From NCBI RefSeq assembly GCF_007002745.1, contig NZ_SGNY01000001.1, forward strand, positions 62,001 to 126,000: a stretch of DNA of 64,000 nt, read 5' to 3'. The notes under the pieces were generated by a model. The model ran no database searches, was not told the DNA's origin, and saw only the letters and a list, made by a program, of their open reading frames with translations. Below, piece by piece: positions 1-8,016 of this stretch; positions within the stretch are counted from its first letter, which is position 1, and each line of letters starts with the position of its first letter. Both the position numbers and the translations under genes were made by a program. Source of the stretch: Martinezella rhizogenes. GTDB taxonomy: Bacteria > Pseudomonadota > Alphaproteobacteria > Rhizobiales > Rhizobiaceae.

Positions 1-1095
1 AGACCATGGCGCGGAAGCCGGCATGGAAGGCGAGGGCCGCAGGCCGGACGGGCTGTAGCCGGGACGAAAGGCGTTCATCATCTGGCTCGCGCCGGTCGTC
101 GCTGCCCTGTCACCGTCACGCGTTAGCGCCTGGCGGATCGCGCCGACGATCAGCCCGCGAATGAGGCCGGGATCGCGGAAACGCACGTCGGATTTGGCCG
201 GATGCACATTGACATCCACAAAGGCAGGGTCGAGCGTGATGGACAGCACCGCAACCGGGTATCGTCCATGCGGCACGGTTTCGGCATAGGCACCGCGAAT
301 GGCGGATAAAAGCAGCTTGTCCTGCACCGGGCGGCCGTTGACGAAGACATATTGATGCGCCGAGTTGCCGCGGTTGAAGGTCGGCACGCCGGCAAAGCCT
401 GACAGCGTCACGTCCTCGCGCCCGGCATCGATCTCGATGGCGTTGTCCTTGAACTCGGCACCGAGAATCTGCGCCATGCGGGCGAGATGATCATCGCCGG
501 TCGAGGGGATTTCGAGCGTCGAGCGGTCGGTGCCTGACAGCACGAAGCGGATATGCGGAAAGGCGATCGCCATCCGCTTGACGACCTCGGTAATGGCGGC
601 CGCCTCCGCCCGTTCCGTCTTCAGGAATTTCAGCCGCGCGGGTGTGGCGAAGAACAGGTCGCGCACCTCGACGATGGTGCCGGCATTCGAGGCGGCGGGC
701 CGCACCTCCGAAACCTTGCCGCCCGTCACCGAAATCACCGAACCCTGTTCCGCGCCCTGTTGACGGCTGGTGATCGAAAGCTTGGCGACCGAGCCGATGG
801 AGGGCAGCGCCTCGCCGCGAAAACCGAGCGTGCGGATATCATCCAGCGTCGTGGATATTTTCGAGGTGCAATGACGCCTCACCGCAAGCTCCAGATCGGT
901 GGGTGACATGCCGGAGCCGTTGTCGGTAATGCGCACCAGCCCCTTGCCACCGCCCGCCGTGGCGATCTCGATCCGGGTCGCGCCGGCGTCGATGGCATTT
1001 TCCACCAGTTCCTTCGTGGCGCTGGACGGTCTTTCGATGACCTCGCCGGCGGCGATCTGGTTGATGAGGGTTTCTGAAAGCTGCTTGATGGCCAT
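1..1095 (-). CDS. mutL: DNA mismatch repair protein MutL (3' end cut by window)
   Basis: MutL is the GHKL-family ATPase that couples MutS mismatch recognition to downstream repair. Starting from the ATG whose complement lies at 1093-1095, 365 codons read open to the window edge. The N-terminal ATPase motifs are all visible: [11 protein letters not shown] (catalytic Glu and Mg-binding Asn, about residue 30), TDNGSGM (about 57) and [12 protein letters not shown] (about 90). A transducer-domain stretch including FVNGRPVQD and [12 protein letters not shown] follows. The C-terminal dimerisation/endonuclease domain lies outside the window, so whether it carries the endonuclease motif cannot be judged. 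It is divergent from the next gene across about 360 bp. Confidence 0.95.
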   Translation of the reverse strand, partial: MAIKQLSETLINQIAAGEVIERPSSATKELVENAIDAGATRIEIATAGGGKGLVRITDNGSGMSPTDLELAVRRHCTSKISTTLDDIRTLGFRGEALPSIGSVAKLSITSRQQGAEQGSVISVTGGKVSEVRPAASNAGTIVEVRDLFFATPARLKFLKTERAEAAAITEVVKRMAIAFPHIRFVLSGTDRSTLEIPSTGDDHLARMAQILGAEFKDNAIEIDAGREDVTLSGFAGVPTFNRGNSAHQYVFVNGRPVQDKLLLSAIRGAYAETVPHGRYPVAVLSITLDPAFVDVNVHPAKSDVRFRDPGLIRGLIVGAIRQALTRDGDRAATTGASQMMNAFRPGYSPSGLRPSPSMPASAPWS

Positions 1096-1453
1096 GATCG
1101 TCATTTTCGCGGATTCGCCATGGCTTCGAAAGCAAAAAACGCCAATTGCGGCAATTTGCACATGTTTTGTGGACTTCCACGCATTTGATCATTTCCGTCA
1201 ACATCTGGGTAAGCGTTAATCCGCTTTTAATCGGCCTTGATTATGGTGGGGCGGCTTGAAATGACCGCAGGCAAGAGGCCCCCCTTTCCGGGTGGTGTGT
1301 GACGTCGACTTTGGGTGAACGTCATCTTCTCCTCAAGACTGCTTCAAGTGGCGAACCCTGATGTCTCTTTATCGGAATTTGTCGTTTCATCCCGGCATCT
1401 GCCCAGAACGATTCCAATAGAAACATAAGCCTGACCCATTAACAGGCGGGAGT
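1096..1453. other. Intergenic region between divergent mutL and the PAS-REC gene
   Basis: No credible gene is seen in these 358 bases. The region holds the start signals of two divergent genes and, at 1216-1230, a TTAA-N7-TTAA motif described separately. No hairpin terminator is expected here and none is evident. Confidence 0.6.
1216..1230. promoter_or_regulatory. CtrA-like site TTAA-N7-TTAA
   Basis: Two TTAA half sites are separated by exactly seven bases (TCCGCTT), the spacing of the alphaproteobacterial CtrA cell-cycle regulator box. The full consensus TTAACC is not met by either half. It lies 121 bp from the mutL start and about 225 bp from the PAS-REC gene. An eight-base fixed pattern occurs about once per 65 kb by chance, so this is only suggestive. 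Confidence 0.3.
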
Positions 1454-3121
1454 TTGCAGTTGAGTGATTTGGCGTCCTCTGGCGCGGGCGTTCATACGGT
1501 GATGCTTGATGCCCTTTGCGACGCGCTTGGCGCGGCGATCGTCGTTTACGACCGTAACGATCACATTATTTTCGCAAGCCGGAAACTGTTGAATTTTTTC
1601 CCGTTGGAAGAGGCCGTTGTCGGTCCCGGTGCGCGGCTGCGCGACTATCTGAGCGCGCTTTACGATTGTTATCTGCTGGAGACGGAAAACCTCGCCGCCA
1701 ATGCCCGCCAGCTCGGGCGGGACGAATGGATCGGCGAGCGGCTGGCGCTGCACTGGAAGGAAAGGTCGGAAAAGACCGAACGGCTGAAGGGGGAGCGCTT
1801 TCTGCGTTTCGTCATGAATCGCCTGCCTTCCGGGCTTGGCATCAGCGTCGTCGCCGATATTTCCGAACAGAAGAAAAGGGAAGAACAGTGGCGCATCGAC
1901 CTTGAACGGGTGCAGCTGATCGAGGACATCCTCGACAATCTGCCATTCCCCGTTTTGGTCAAGGACCGCAACATGGCCTATGCGGCCGTGAACAAATCCG
2001 CCTGCACCATGGTTGAAACCAGTGCGGAGAGCATTCTCGGCAAGACGGTTTTCGATCTGCATTCACGCAAGGTCGCCGCGCAGATCGATGCGGCTGACCG
2101 GGCGGTGATGGACAGCGGCACGCCGAGCCTCATTCCCGAAAGAGTGAGACGCATAAACGGCGAGGAAGTGCTGACGATTACCCGCAAGCAACGTGTGGGT
2201 CGCCCGGGCCGGCATTTTCTGGTGACGACGATGGAGGATGTCACCGCACTTGCCACCGTCGATGCAAGCGGCAGGCCCATTATCCCCTCGCTCGAACATG
2301 TCGCCTTCGTCGCCTCCACTTACGGAAAGGACGAGGAGGACGCGCCGGCCAAAGACCTGCTGAAAAGCAAGGCGGTGCTGGTCGTCTCCGAAAGCGGGCG
2401 TTTCGCCGAAGCCGCCGGCCGCCGGTTGACCGCGGGCGGCATGGATCATGCGGCGGTGACGAGCGAGGAAGAACAGCAGGCATTCATCGATATCGCCACC
2501 TCCGCCGGCGTGGGCATCGATGTCGTCGTCGTCGATGCCCAGATGAGCGTCACATGTCTCGATATCGCCGCTGCGCATGACCTGCCGTTCGTCACCATCG
2601 AGGAAGAGGAAATCGACGCATCGCTGCTGCATTACGTTGCTGTCGGTCTCAGATCGTCTCCCGGCGAGAAATCGACGGAGGAAGACTGGGAAATCATGAC
2701 CGAAGACCTGCCCAGGGTCCTCAAGACGGGCGGCGTCGGCGAGATACTTCTCGTTGAGGACAACCGGGTCAACCAGATCGTCTTTTCGCAGATACTCGAA
2801 GGCCTTGGGCTTTCCTGGCGGCTTGCCACCTCGGGTGAGGAAGCCTTGCAGCTGTTTGCGGAGCAGGCGCCCTCCGTCGTCCTGCTCGACACGACACTCG
2901 CCGATATCGACGGTTTCGAGGTTGCCCGCCGCATGCGGCAACTGGCCGGCGACGAGAACATTCCCATCGTCGGGGTCATCACCCACGCCTTCGAGGGCGA
3001 TCTCGACAAATGCATGGCGTCCGGAATGAACGACATGCTGCTGAAACCCGTCAGCCCTGACATGGTCGAGGCGGTTTTCCTGCGTCTTTTCGGCACGGAT
3101 GCGGTGCGGCTGCAGGCCTGA
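1454..3121 (+). CDS. Kinase-less PAS-PAS-REC-REC signalling protein
   Basis: This 555-residue protein has two PAS-like sensor regions (about 10-130 and 150-275). A degenerate receiver-like fold follows at about 305-400, with a VVVVDAQM strand. An intact C-terminal receiver lies at about 430-545. The second receiver shows the acidic pair in LVEDN, the phospho-acceptor Asp in LLDTTLADIDG (about 478), the Thr of VITHA and the Lys of LLKPVS. No histidine-kinase dimerisation or ATPase domain is present, so it looks like a hybrid kinase without its core. The first TTG at 1454 lies only about 2 bases from the GGCGGGAG ribosome site; the TTG at 1460 has better spacing. The partner kinase or phosphotransfer protein is not in the window. 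Confidence 0.8.
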   Translation: MQLSDLASSGAGVHTVMLDALCDALGAAIVVYDRNDHIIFASRKLLNFFPLEEAVVGPGARLRDYLSALYDCYLLETENLAANARQLGRDEWIGERLALHWKERSEKTERLKGERFLRFVMNRLPSGLGISVVADISEQKKREEQWRIDLERVQLIEDILDNLPFPVLVKDRNMAYAAVNKSACTMVETSAESILGKTVFDLHSRKVAAQIDAADRAVMDSGTPSLIPERVRRINGEEVLTITRKQRVGRPGRHFLVTTMEDVTALATVDASGRPIIPSLEHVAFVASTYGKDEEDAPAKDLLKSKAVLVVSESGRFAEAAGRRLTAGGMDHAAVTSEEEQQAFIDIATSAGVGIDVVVVDAQMSVTCLDIAAAHDLPFVTIEEEEIDASLLHYVAVGLRSSPGEKSTEEDWEIMTEDLPRVLKTGGVGEILLVEDNRVNQIVFSQILEGLGLSWRLATSGEEALQLFAEQAPSVVLLDTTLADIDGFEVARRMRQLAGDENIPIVGVITHAFEGDLDKCMASGMNDMLLKPVSPDMVEAVFLRLFGTDAVRLQA

Positions 3122-3224
3122 AAGCCCAACAAACGGGCCGTTTTTCCCGAACGGCAGGCTTTCCGAAAATGCCGCCGCATTTTTGGTTCGCGGCTCTATG
3201 GTTTTTTTAATACTTGCCCTGCAT

Positions 3225-3240
3225 TGTGAGCGCGTTCACA
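3225..3240. promoter_or_regulatory. CRP-type palindrome TGTGA-N6-TCACA
   Basis: A perfect TGTGA / TCACA pair with the six-base spacer GCGCGT sits 21 bp before the start codon of the GGDEF-EAL gene. This is the core consensus of CRP-family regulators. Its position overlapping or downstream of a promoter suggests repression rather than activation. Which regulator reads it cannot be told from sequence. Confidence 0.45.
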
Positions 3241-3261
3241 CAGGATTAACGAGATGCAGGA

Positions 3262-4614
3262 ATGAAACGGGCAGAACCGCAATCGTTGCAGGTCAGCCAG
3301 AACGAGCTGCAGGCCATGGCTTACAGCGACCCTCTGACGGGGCTCGGCAACCGTTACCGTCTGCGGGACAAGATCCGTATGCTGGCAAGCGAACGCTCCA
3401 GCGACCCCGCGCCGTTCACCGTCGGCATCGCCAATATAGACGGTTTCAAACCCATCAACGATCTTTTCGGTGTTCAGGCGGGCGATGAAATCCTGTGTCA
3501 GGTCGCGCACCGGCTGAAGGCCTGCATTCCCGATGGCGCGGTCGTGACGCGCCATGATGGCGACGAATTCGCCTTCGTGCTGCCGTTGGTGTTTGAGCGC
3601 ACCGGTGCGGAGCGCATCGGCAACATGATCAAGGACGTGCTCTCGGCCCCTTACGATCTCGGCGATCGTAACGTCCGGCTTTCCTCCTCCTTCGGTTTTG
3701 CCATCTATCCCTTTGCCGGCGATGACTTCGAGGATCTGCTGAAGAGCGCCGAGACGGCGCTTTATCGCTCCAAGCGGCGCGGACGTGGTCAGATAACGGT
3801 CTATTCGCGCGAGATCGCGCAGGAAATGAAGCGCGCCACCCAGCTGGAACAGGCCTTGCGAAACGCCATCATCACCGATGCGATCGATGTGCATTTCCAG
3901 CCCATCGTCCGGTTGGAAGAGGCGAAGGTCATCGGCTTCGAGGCGCTGGCCCGCTGGAACGATCCCGATCTCGGCTTTGTTTCACCCGCCGTCTTCGTGC
4001 CGCTCGCCGAAGAACGGGGTTTCATCGACGCGCTGTCGGAAGCCCTGTTGCGAAAGGCGGCGGAAGCCGCCCTGTTCTGGCCGCGTGAGCTGTTTCTGTC
4101 CTTCAACCTGTCTTCCGCGCAATTGATGGATCCGAGCACGGCGGACAATATTCTCTCCATTCTGGCCCGTGTCGGCCTCGACCCGCACCGGCTGGAGCTT
4201 GAAATCACCGAAACGGCCGTCATGACGTCCGCCGATACCGCGCAGCGCATCATCAGCGAATTGCAGAGTGCCGGTGTTCGCATTTCGCTCGACGATTTCG
4301 GCACCGGCCAGTCGAGCCTTGGCCGCCTGCGCGATTTCACCTTCGACAAGGTGAAAATCGACCGCGCCTTCGTCTCGCGCATCAGCAGCGACCGCCCTTC
4401 GGAACACATCATCAAGGCCATCGTCGCCATGTGTGACGGACTTGATCTTGAAGTGGTGGCCGAAGGCATCGAGGAGCAGGTGGAAGAGGAAAAGCTGCGC
4501 GCGCTTGGCTGCGCCATGGGGCAGGGTTATTTCTACGGCCGTCCCGCCGATGCCGCCGCGACCCAGCGATATCTGCACGAAAATTATCGCGAAATCCTGT
4601 CGGATATTCCCTGA
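3262..4614 (+). CDS. GGDEF-EAL cyclic-di-GMP protein with altered GGDEF
   Basis: This 450-residue cytoplasmic protein has a GGDEF domain (about 15-175) followed by an EAL domain (about 190-440). It has no membrane segment or clear sensor domain. The GGDEF signature reads DGDEF (about residue 98), with Asp in place of the first Gly, which may weaken cyclase activity. The EAL side looks intact: GFEALARW, NLSSAQL, the Glu of ELEITETAV, DDFGTGQSS, KIDRAFV and VVAEGIEE. The likely net role is c-di-GMP hydrolysis, perhaps with GTP bound at the GGDEF site as an allosteric input. The ribosome site is weak; an internal ATG at 3316 is a less likely start because it would cut into the GGDEF domain. Confidence 0.9.
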   Translation: MKRAEPQSLQVSQNELQAMAYSDPLTGLGNRYRLRDKIRMLASERSSDPAPFTVGIANIDGFKPINDLFGVQAGDEILCQVAHRLKACIPDGAVVTRHDGDEFAFVLPLVFERTGAERIGNMIKDVLSAPYDLGDRNVRLSSSFGFAIYPFAGDDFEDLLKSAETALYRSKRRGRGQITVYSREIAQEMKRATQLEQALRNAIITDAIDVHFQPIVRLEEAKVIGFEALARWNDPDLGFVSPAVFVPLAEERGFIDALSEALLRKAAEAALFWPRELFLSFNLSSAQLMDPSTADNILSILARVGLDPHRLELEITETAVMTSADTAQRIISELQSAGVRISLDDFGTGQSSLGRLRDFTFDKVKIDRAFVSRISSDRPSEHIIKAIVAMCDGLDLEVVAEGIEEQVEEEKLRALGCAMGQGYFYGRPADAAATQRYLHENYREILSDIP

Positions 4615-4713
4615 AAAGCAGGACGACGGTGAATGTGAAGGGCGCGCGCATCCCACACCCACTCATTCCTGTGACAGGCACAGGAATGAGGAGAGGGCGG
4701 CATGCGCCTCGCT

Positions 4714-5601
4714 TCACAACCGGTAAAGCGGCTCGAACCTGCCTTTGACGTCGATACCGAGATCGAAGGTCAGGCCATGCTGCGGATTGGCGGCAAGGGC
4801 GTCCGCGTCCAGATTTTCCCGTGCGGAGGTGACGAGAAGGCGCGATGCGTCGGGGCCGATGAAGGCCGGGCAGGTCGTCTGGCCCGCTGGTACTTCATAT
4901 CGGGCGAGGTGATTGCCGTCCGTATCGTAGCGATCGACAGCGCCGATGCCCCAGCGGGCATTCCAGATATGCCCCTCGGCATCGCAGACCGACCCGTCAA
5001 TACCACCTTCGACGCCGGCGGAATCGATGAACACCTCGGCCTTGCCAGTGGGAAGGCCGGTCTCAGCGTCGAGCGGCACCCGCATCAGCTTGTTCACCTT
5101 GGTATCGACGTAATATCCCGTCGCGCCATCGGGTGAAAAGCAGATCGAGTTGGGGATGCTGACCTCGGCAAACAGTTTCGTCACGATACCTTTAGCAACG
5201 TGATAGATGCTGCCGGCGCCTGTCTCCGCCTTCCGGCCCATGGTGCCGATCCAGAGCGCGCCGCAGGGGTGCATGCGCCCGTCATTGGAACGGTTGCCGG
5301 GCAGGTCCTTTTCCAGTTCCGCATGCAATGTCAGCACGCCGGTTGCCGTATCGCGCAGGAAAAGCCCGTCATCGGAGGCGATCAACTGTTTATGTTCGCT
5401 GACCTTGGCCAGCGCGCTGCCCATGAAGGGCAGGGCGTACACCGTCTTGCGGCCGGAAGCGAAATGCAGCTCGTGCAACTCGCGCTCGACGATGTTGAAC
5501 CACCAGGCGGTGCCGGTCGCAGGGTCGAAGGTCGGGCCTTCGCCAAGCATCATCGGCGTTTCGTCAAGCACATGTCCGGCAAAGGGAAAAACAGTTGCCA
5601 A
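4714..5601 (-). CDS. SMP-30/gluconolactonase-family sugar lactonase
   Basis: This six-bladed propeller lactonase is expected to open an aldonolactone, here probably galactonolactone, to the acid in the cytoplasm. Family hallmarks seen are the Glu of MLGEGPTFDP near the N terminus, NRSNDGRMHPCGALWIGTM in the middle, the Asn in PNSICFSPDG, and IDGSVCDAEGHIWNARW. The open frame extends to 5628 and would overlap dgoA by 23 bases. A strong GGAGGA (complement of 5609-5614) sits seven bases before a TTG at 5601, so that TTG is chosen, giving 295 residues. It is the last gene of the dgo operon. Confidence 0.88.
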   Translation of the reverse strand: MATVFPFAGHVLDETPMMLGEGPTFDPATGTAWWFNIVERELHELHFASGRKTVYALPFMGSALAKVSEHKQLIASDDGLFLRDTATGVLTLHAELEKDLPGNRSNDGRMHPCGALWIGTMGRKAETGAGSIYHVAKGIVTKLFAEVSIPNSICFSPDGATGYYVDTKVNKLMRVPLDAETGLPTGKAEVFIDSAGVEGGIDGSVCDAEGHIWNARWGIGAVDRYDTDGNHLARYEVPAGQTTCPAFIGPDASRLLVTSARENLDADALAANPQHGLTFDLGIDVKGRFEPLYRL

Positions 5602-5605
5602 GCTC

Positions 5606-6235
5606 TTATCCTCCGATGGCTGCATCATAGGCCGATAGCGTGACGGTAGCGCGCTCGCGCACCTCGGCCGCCGTCATGCCCGGCTTGTAGAGGCTGGTTC
5701 CAAGCCCGAAGGCGGTAATGCCGGCCGAGGTATATTCGGCGAAATTTTTGTCGGAAACGCCACCGACGGCGGCAATGATGAGGTCCTTCGGCAGGATCGT
5801 CCTGATAGCATTGATGCCGGCCGGGCCGATGATGCTGGCGGGAAAGAATTTCAGCCCCGTCGCCCCGGCCTTTGCGGCCACCAGCGCTTCGGTGGGCGTG
5901 AGAACGCCGGGCATCGTCACCATGCCCTTGACGCGTGCGGCGATGATCACTTCGGCATCGGCATTGGGGCTGACCATCAGCTTGCCGCCGGCGGCATCCA
6001 GTGCCTCCACGTCTTCTACGCTCAGCACCGTGCCCGCGCCGATCAGGCAATCGGCAGGCGCCATCTTCGCGGCGATTTCGATCGAGCGGAACGGATCGGG
6101 CGAATTGAGCGGGATTTCGATGGCGCGGAAGCCGGTCTCGATCAGTGCGCCGACGACGCCTTCGGTTTCCTCGGGTTTCAGACCGCGCAGAATGGCGATC
6201 AGCGGATATTTCATGGCAGGGAAGGGGATACGCAT
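5606..6235 (-). CDS. dgoA: 2-dehydro-3-deoxy-6-phosphogalactonate aldolase (KDPGal/KDPG aldolase family)
   Basis: This class I aldolase cleaves 2-keto-3-deoxy-6-phosphogalactonate to pyruvate and glyceraldehyde 3-phosphate. The 209-residue protein matches the usual 200-210. The Schiff-base lysine lies in GLKFFPAS (about residue 133), and the catalytic Glu in RAIEIPLNSP (about 45). The AGTVLS and VGGVSD phosphate-loop strands are present. KDPG and KDPGal aldolases are hard to separate by sequence alone. The adjacent dgoK and lactonase favour the galactonate version. The gene lies 14 bp after dgoK. Confidence 0.88.
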   Translation of the reverse strand: MRIPFPAMKYPLIAILRGLKPEETEGVVGALIETGFRAIEIPLNSPDPFRSIEIAAKMAPADCLIGAGTVLSVEDVEALDAAGGKLMVSPNADAEVIIAARVKGMVTMPGVLTPTEALVAAKAGATGLKFFPASIIGPAGINAIRTILPKDLIIAAVGGVSDKNFAEYTSAGITAFGLGTSLYKPGMTAAEVRERATVTLSAYDAAIGG

Positions 6236-6249
6236 GGTGGGTCTTTCTT

Positions 6250-7164
6250 TTATGACCAGATGGTATTGGCGGCGGCCAGCAATCCGCGCCGCACGGCCTC
6301 GTCTGCATCGATGACCGTATATTGGATATCAAGGGCCGTGAAGGCGCCTTCGTAAAGCGCACCGAGCGCGCCGGAGCCGATCAGCACGACAGGCGTGTCC
6401 CGCCGCGCATTGGAATGCGCGCCGGCAATTTCCAGCCCGATCATGATGCCGGAAAGCTTGGCCTTGGCATCGGTCGCGGTGAGGCCATGCAGCAATTGCC
6501 CGGAGCGCAGGGTAAACAGCCGGTTGGTGGCGAGTTGCGGATTGGCGTAGATGTCGCGCACGGCGGCCCTGAAAGTCTCGTGTTCACCGGTGAAGGCATC
6601 AGCTTCGGCCACCGCATGCGAAAGGATCGTCTGCCTGGAGATGACTTCGAACAGTTCGCCGGTCATGAAGGTGGCAAAGCCGGTCACGTCACCGCCTTTG
6701 ACCGTCACCCATTTGGAATGCGTGCCCGGCATGCAGACCAGCTTTTCACCGGCATCAGCGGAGGCGAGTGCGCCGAGCAACTGTGTTTCTTCACCGCGCA
6801 TCACGTCGGGTGCATTTTTATCCCGTTGCGCCAACCCCGGCAGAATGCGGACATCCCGCGCCTGACCCGGCACGCGGACCGCGCCGTCAAGAACCGCTGA
6901 AAGCGATGCCGGCACGTCGATGTAACCCGCCTCGACCCAGCCTTGCCGAGCCCCCGCCATGCCGCAGACCAGAACCGGCAGATTGTCAGGTGCGCCGATG
7001 GCATCGAGATGCGATTGCAGCACCTCGGCAAAGCCGGTGCGCATGGCGGTCGTCATGCCTTCCGCGCTTCTGCGCTCAGCCAGAACAGCGCCAGAACGGC
7101 TCAGAAGCCAGAGCCGGAAACTGGTCGTGCCCCAGTCGACGGCGATAAAAGCGGGTTCGGACAT
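6250..7164 (-). CDS. dgoK: 2-dehydro-3-deoxygalactonokinase
   Basis: DgoK phosphorylates 2-keto-3-deoxygalactonate with ATP, making the aldolase substrate. The 304-residue protein opens with AVDWGTTSFRLWL, a sugar-kinase phosphate loop, and carries MPGTHSKWV, a DgoK-family signature, at about 165. A C-terminal GSGALGALY ATP-binding loop follows. The ATG at 7164 shares one base with the TAA of the upstream dehydrogenase (TAATG), which implies translational coupling. A longer in-frame start at 7323 would run into that gene and is rejected. Confidence 0.92.
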   Translation of the reverse strand: MSEPAFIAVDWGTTSFRLWLLSRSGAVLAERRSAEGMTTAMRTGFAEVLQSHLDAIGAPDNLPVLVCGMAGARQGWVEAGYIDVPASLSAVLDGAVRVPGQARDVRILPGLAQRDKNAPDVMRGEETQLLGALASADAGEKLVCMPGTHSKWVTVKGGDVTGFATFMTGELFEVISRQTILSHAVAEADAFTGEHETFRAAVRDIYANPQLATNRLFTLRSGQLLHGLTATDAKAKLSGIMIGLEIAGAHSNARRDTPVVLIGSGALGALYEGAFTALDIQYTVIDADEAVRRGLLAAANTIWS

Positions 7165-7946
7165 TATAGAAGGCCTCCGTCTACGATGATGGATTGCGCC
7201 GTGATGGCGCTTGATGCTGAGGATGCGAGAAACAGGCTCGGCCCGGCCAGATCGGCGGCGACGAGCGTGCGCTTGAGACATTGTCGCGCCGTGGTTGCGG
7301 CGATGCCGTCGTCGGTCAGCCACAGGTCTTTCTGCCGCTCCGTGACGATCATGCCGGGCAGCAGCGTGTTGACGCGGATATTGTCAGGTCCCAGTCTGCC
7401 GGCAAGGCTCTTCGTCAGTCCGATAATGCCGGCCTTGGCCGCCGCATAGGAGGGTAGTTCACCCATGTTCAGCAGAAATGAGATGGATGAAAAATTGACG
7501 ATGGATGCGTTCTTCGCCTGTCTGAGATGGGGCAGCGCGGCCTGAACGGTGAAGAACATCTGCTTGAGATTGACGGCCTGATTGGCGTCCCAATAGGCTT
7601 CCGTCACCGTGTCGATGTCGTGGCGGTCATCCCAGGCGGCATTGTTGACCAAAACCTTGATGCCGCCGGTAGCGGAGGCCGCCGCATCCACCGTCCGCCC
7701 GATTGCGGGAATGTCGCTCAAGTCGGTCTTGAAAAAATGCACCGGATGGGGAGCCGCCCCTGCGAGCCGCTGGACAAGTGCGGCGCTGGGCTCCTCGGCG
7801 ATGTCTATGAAGGCGACCTTCGCCCCCTGCATCGCGAAGGCTTCCACCAGCGATGCCCCAATGCCGGAGCCGCCACCGGTAATGAGCACGCCCGCATCCT
7901 TGAGGTCGGGAAATTGGGCTTGCGTCATCGACATCGTCTCATCCAT
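7164..7946 (-). CDS. Short-chain dehydrogenase, probable sugar 1-dehydrogenase
   Basis: This classical SDR has about 260 residues. It shows the NAD(P) motif TGGGSGIG (about residue 24), NNAAW in place of the usual NNAG, the catalytic Ser of NFSSISF, and YAAAK with Tyr and Lys. The C terminus has the usual IIVDGG. As first gene of an operon with a lactonase, KDGal kinase and KDPGal aldolase, it most likely oxidises an aldose such as galactose to its lactone. Substrate is inferred from context only. In-frame ATGs at 7946, 7934 and 7928 are all possible starts. Confidence 0.85.
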   Translation of the reverse strand: MDETMSMTQAQFPDLKDAGVLITGGGSGIGASLVEAFAMQGAKVAFIDIAEEPSAALVQRLAGAAPHPVHFFKTDLSDIPAIGRTVDAAASATGGIKVLVNNAAWDDRHDIDTVTEAYWDANQAVNLKQMFFTVQAALPHLRQAKNASIVNFSSISFLLNMGELPSYAAAKAGIIGLTKSLAGRLGPDNIRVNTLLPGMIVTERQKDLWLTDDGIAATTARQCLKRTLVAADLAGPSLFLASSASSAITAQSIIVDGGLL

Positions 7947-7958
7947 AAGGGCTTGATT

Positions 7959-7975
7959 GTTCCAATATATGGAAC
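7959..7975. promoter_or_regulatory. Palindromic operator between the dgo operon and iclR gene
   Basis: GTTCCA-ATATA-TGGAAC is a perfect inverted repeat with six-base arms. It lies 13 bp before the SDR start and about 40 bp before the IclR start, in the only control region the two divergent units share. TTCCA/TGGAA arms resemble the half sites of IclR-family operators. A further ATGGAA at 7988-7993 may be an extra half site. Confidence 0.55.
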
Positions 7976-8016
7976 TAGATTTTACTAAATGGAATTATTC
8001 TCTTGGCGTCACACTT

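Noticed and set aside
7959..7975. LexA box in the dgo/iclR region
   Set aside because: GTTC and GAAC are inverted rather than direct, so it is a palindrome and not a GTTC-N7-GTTC site.
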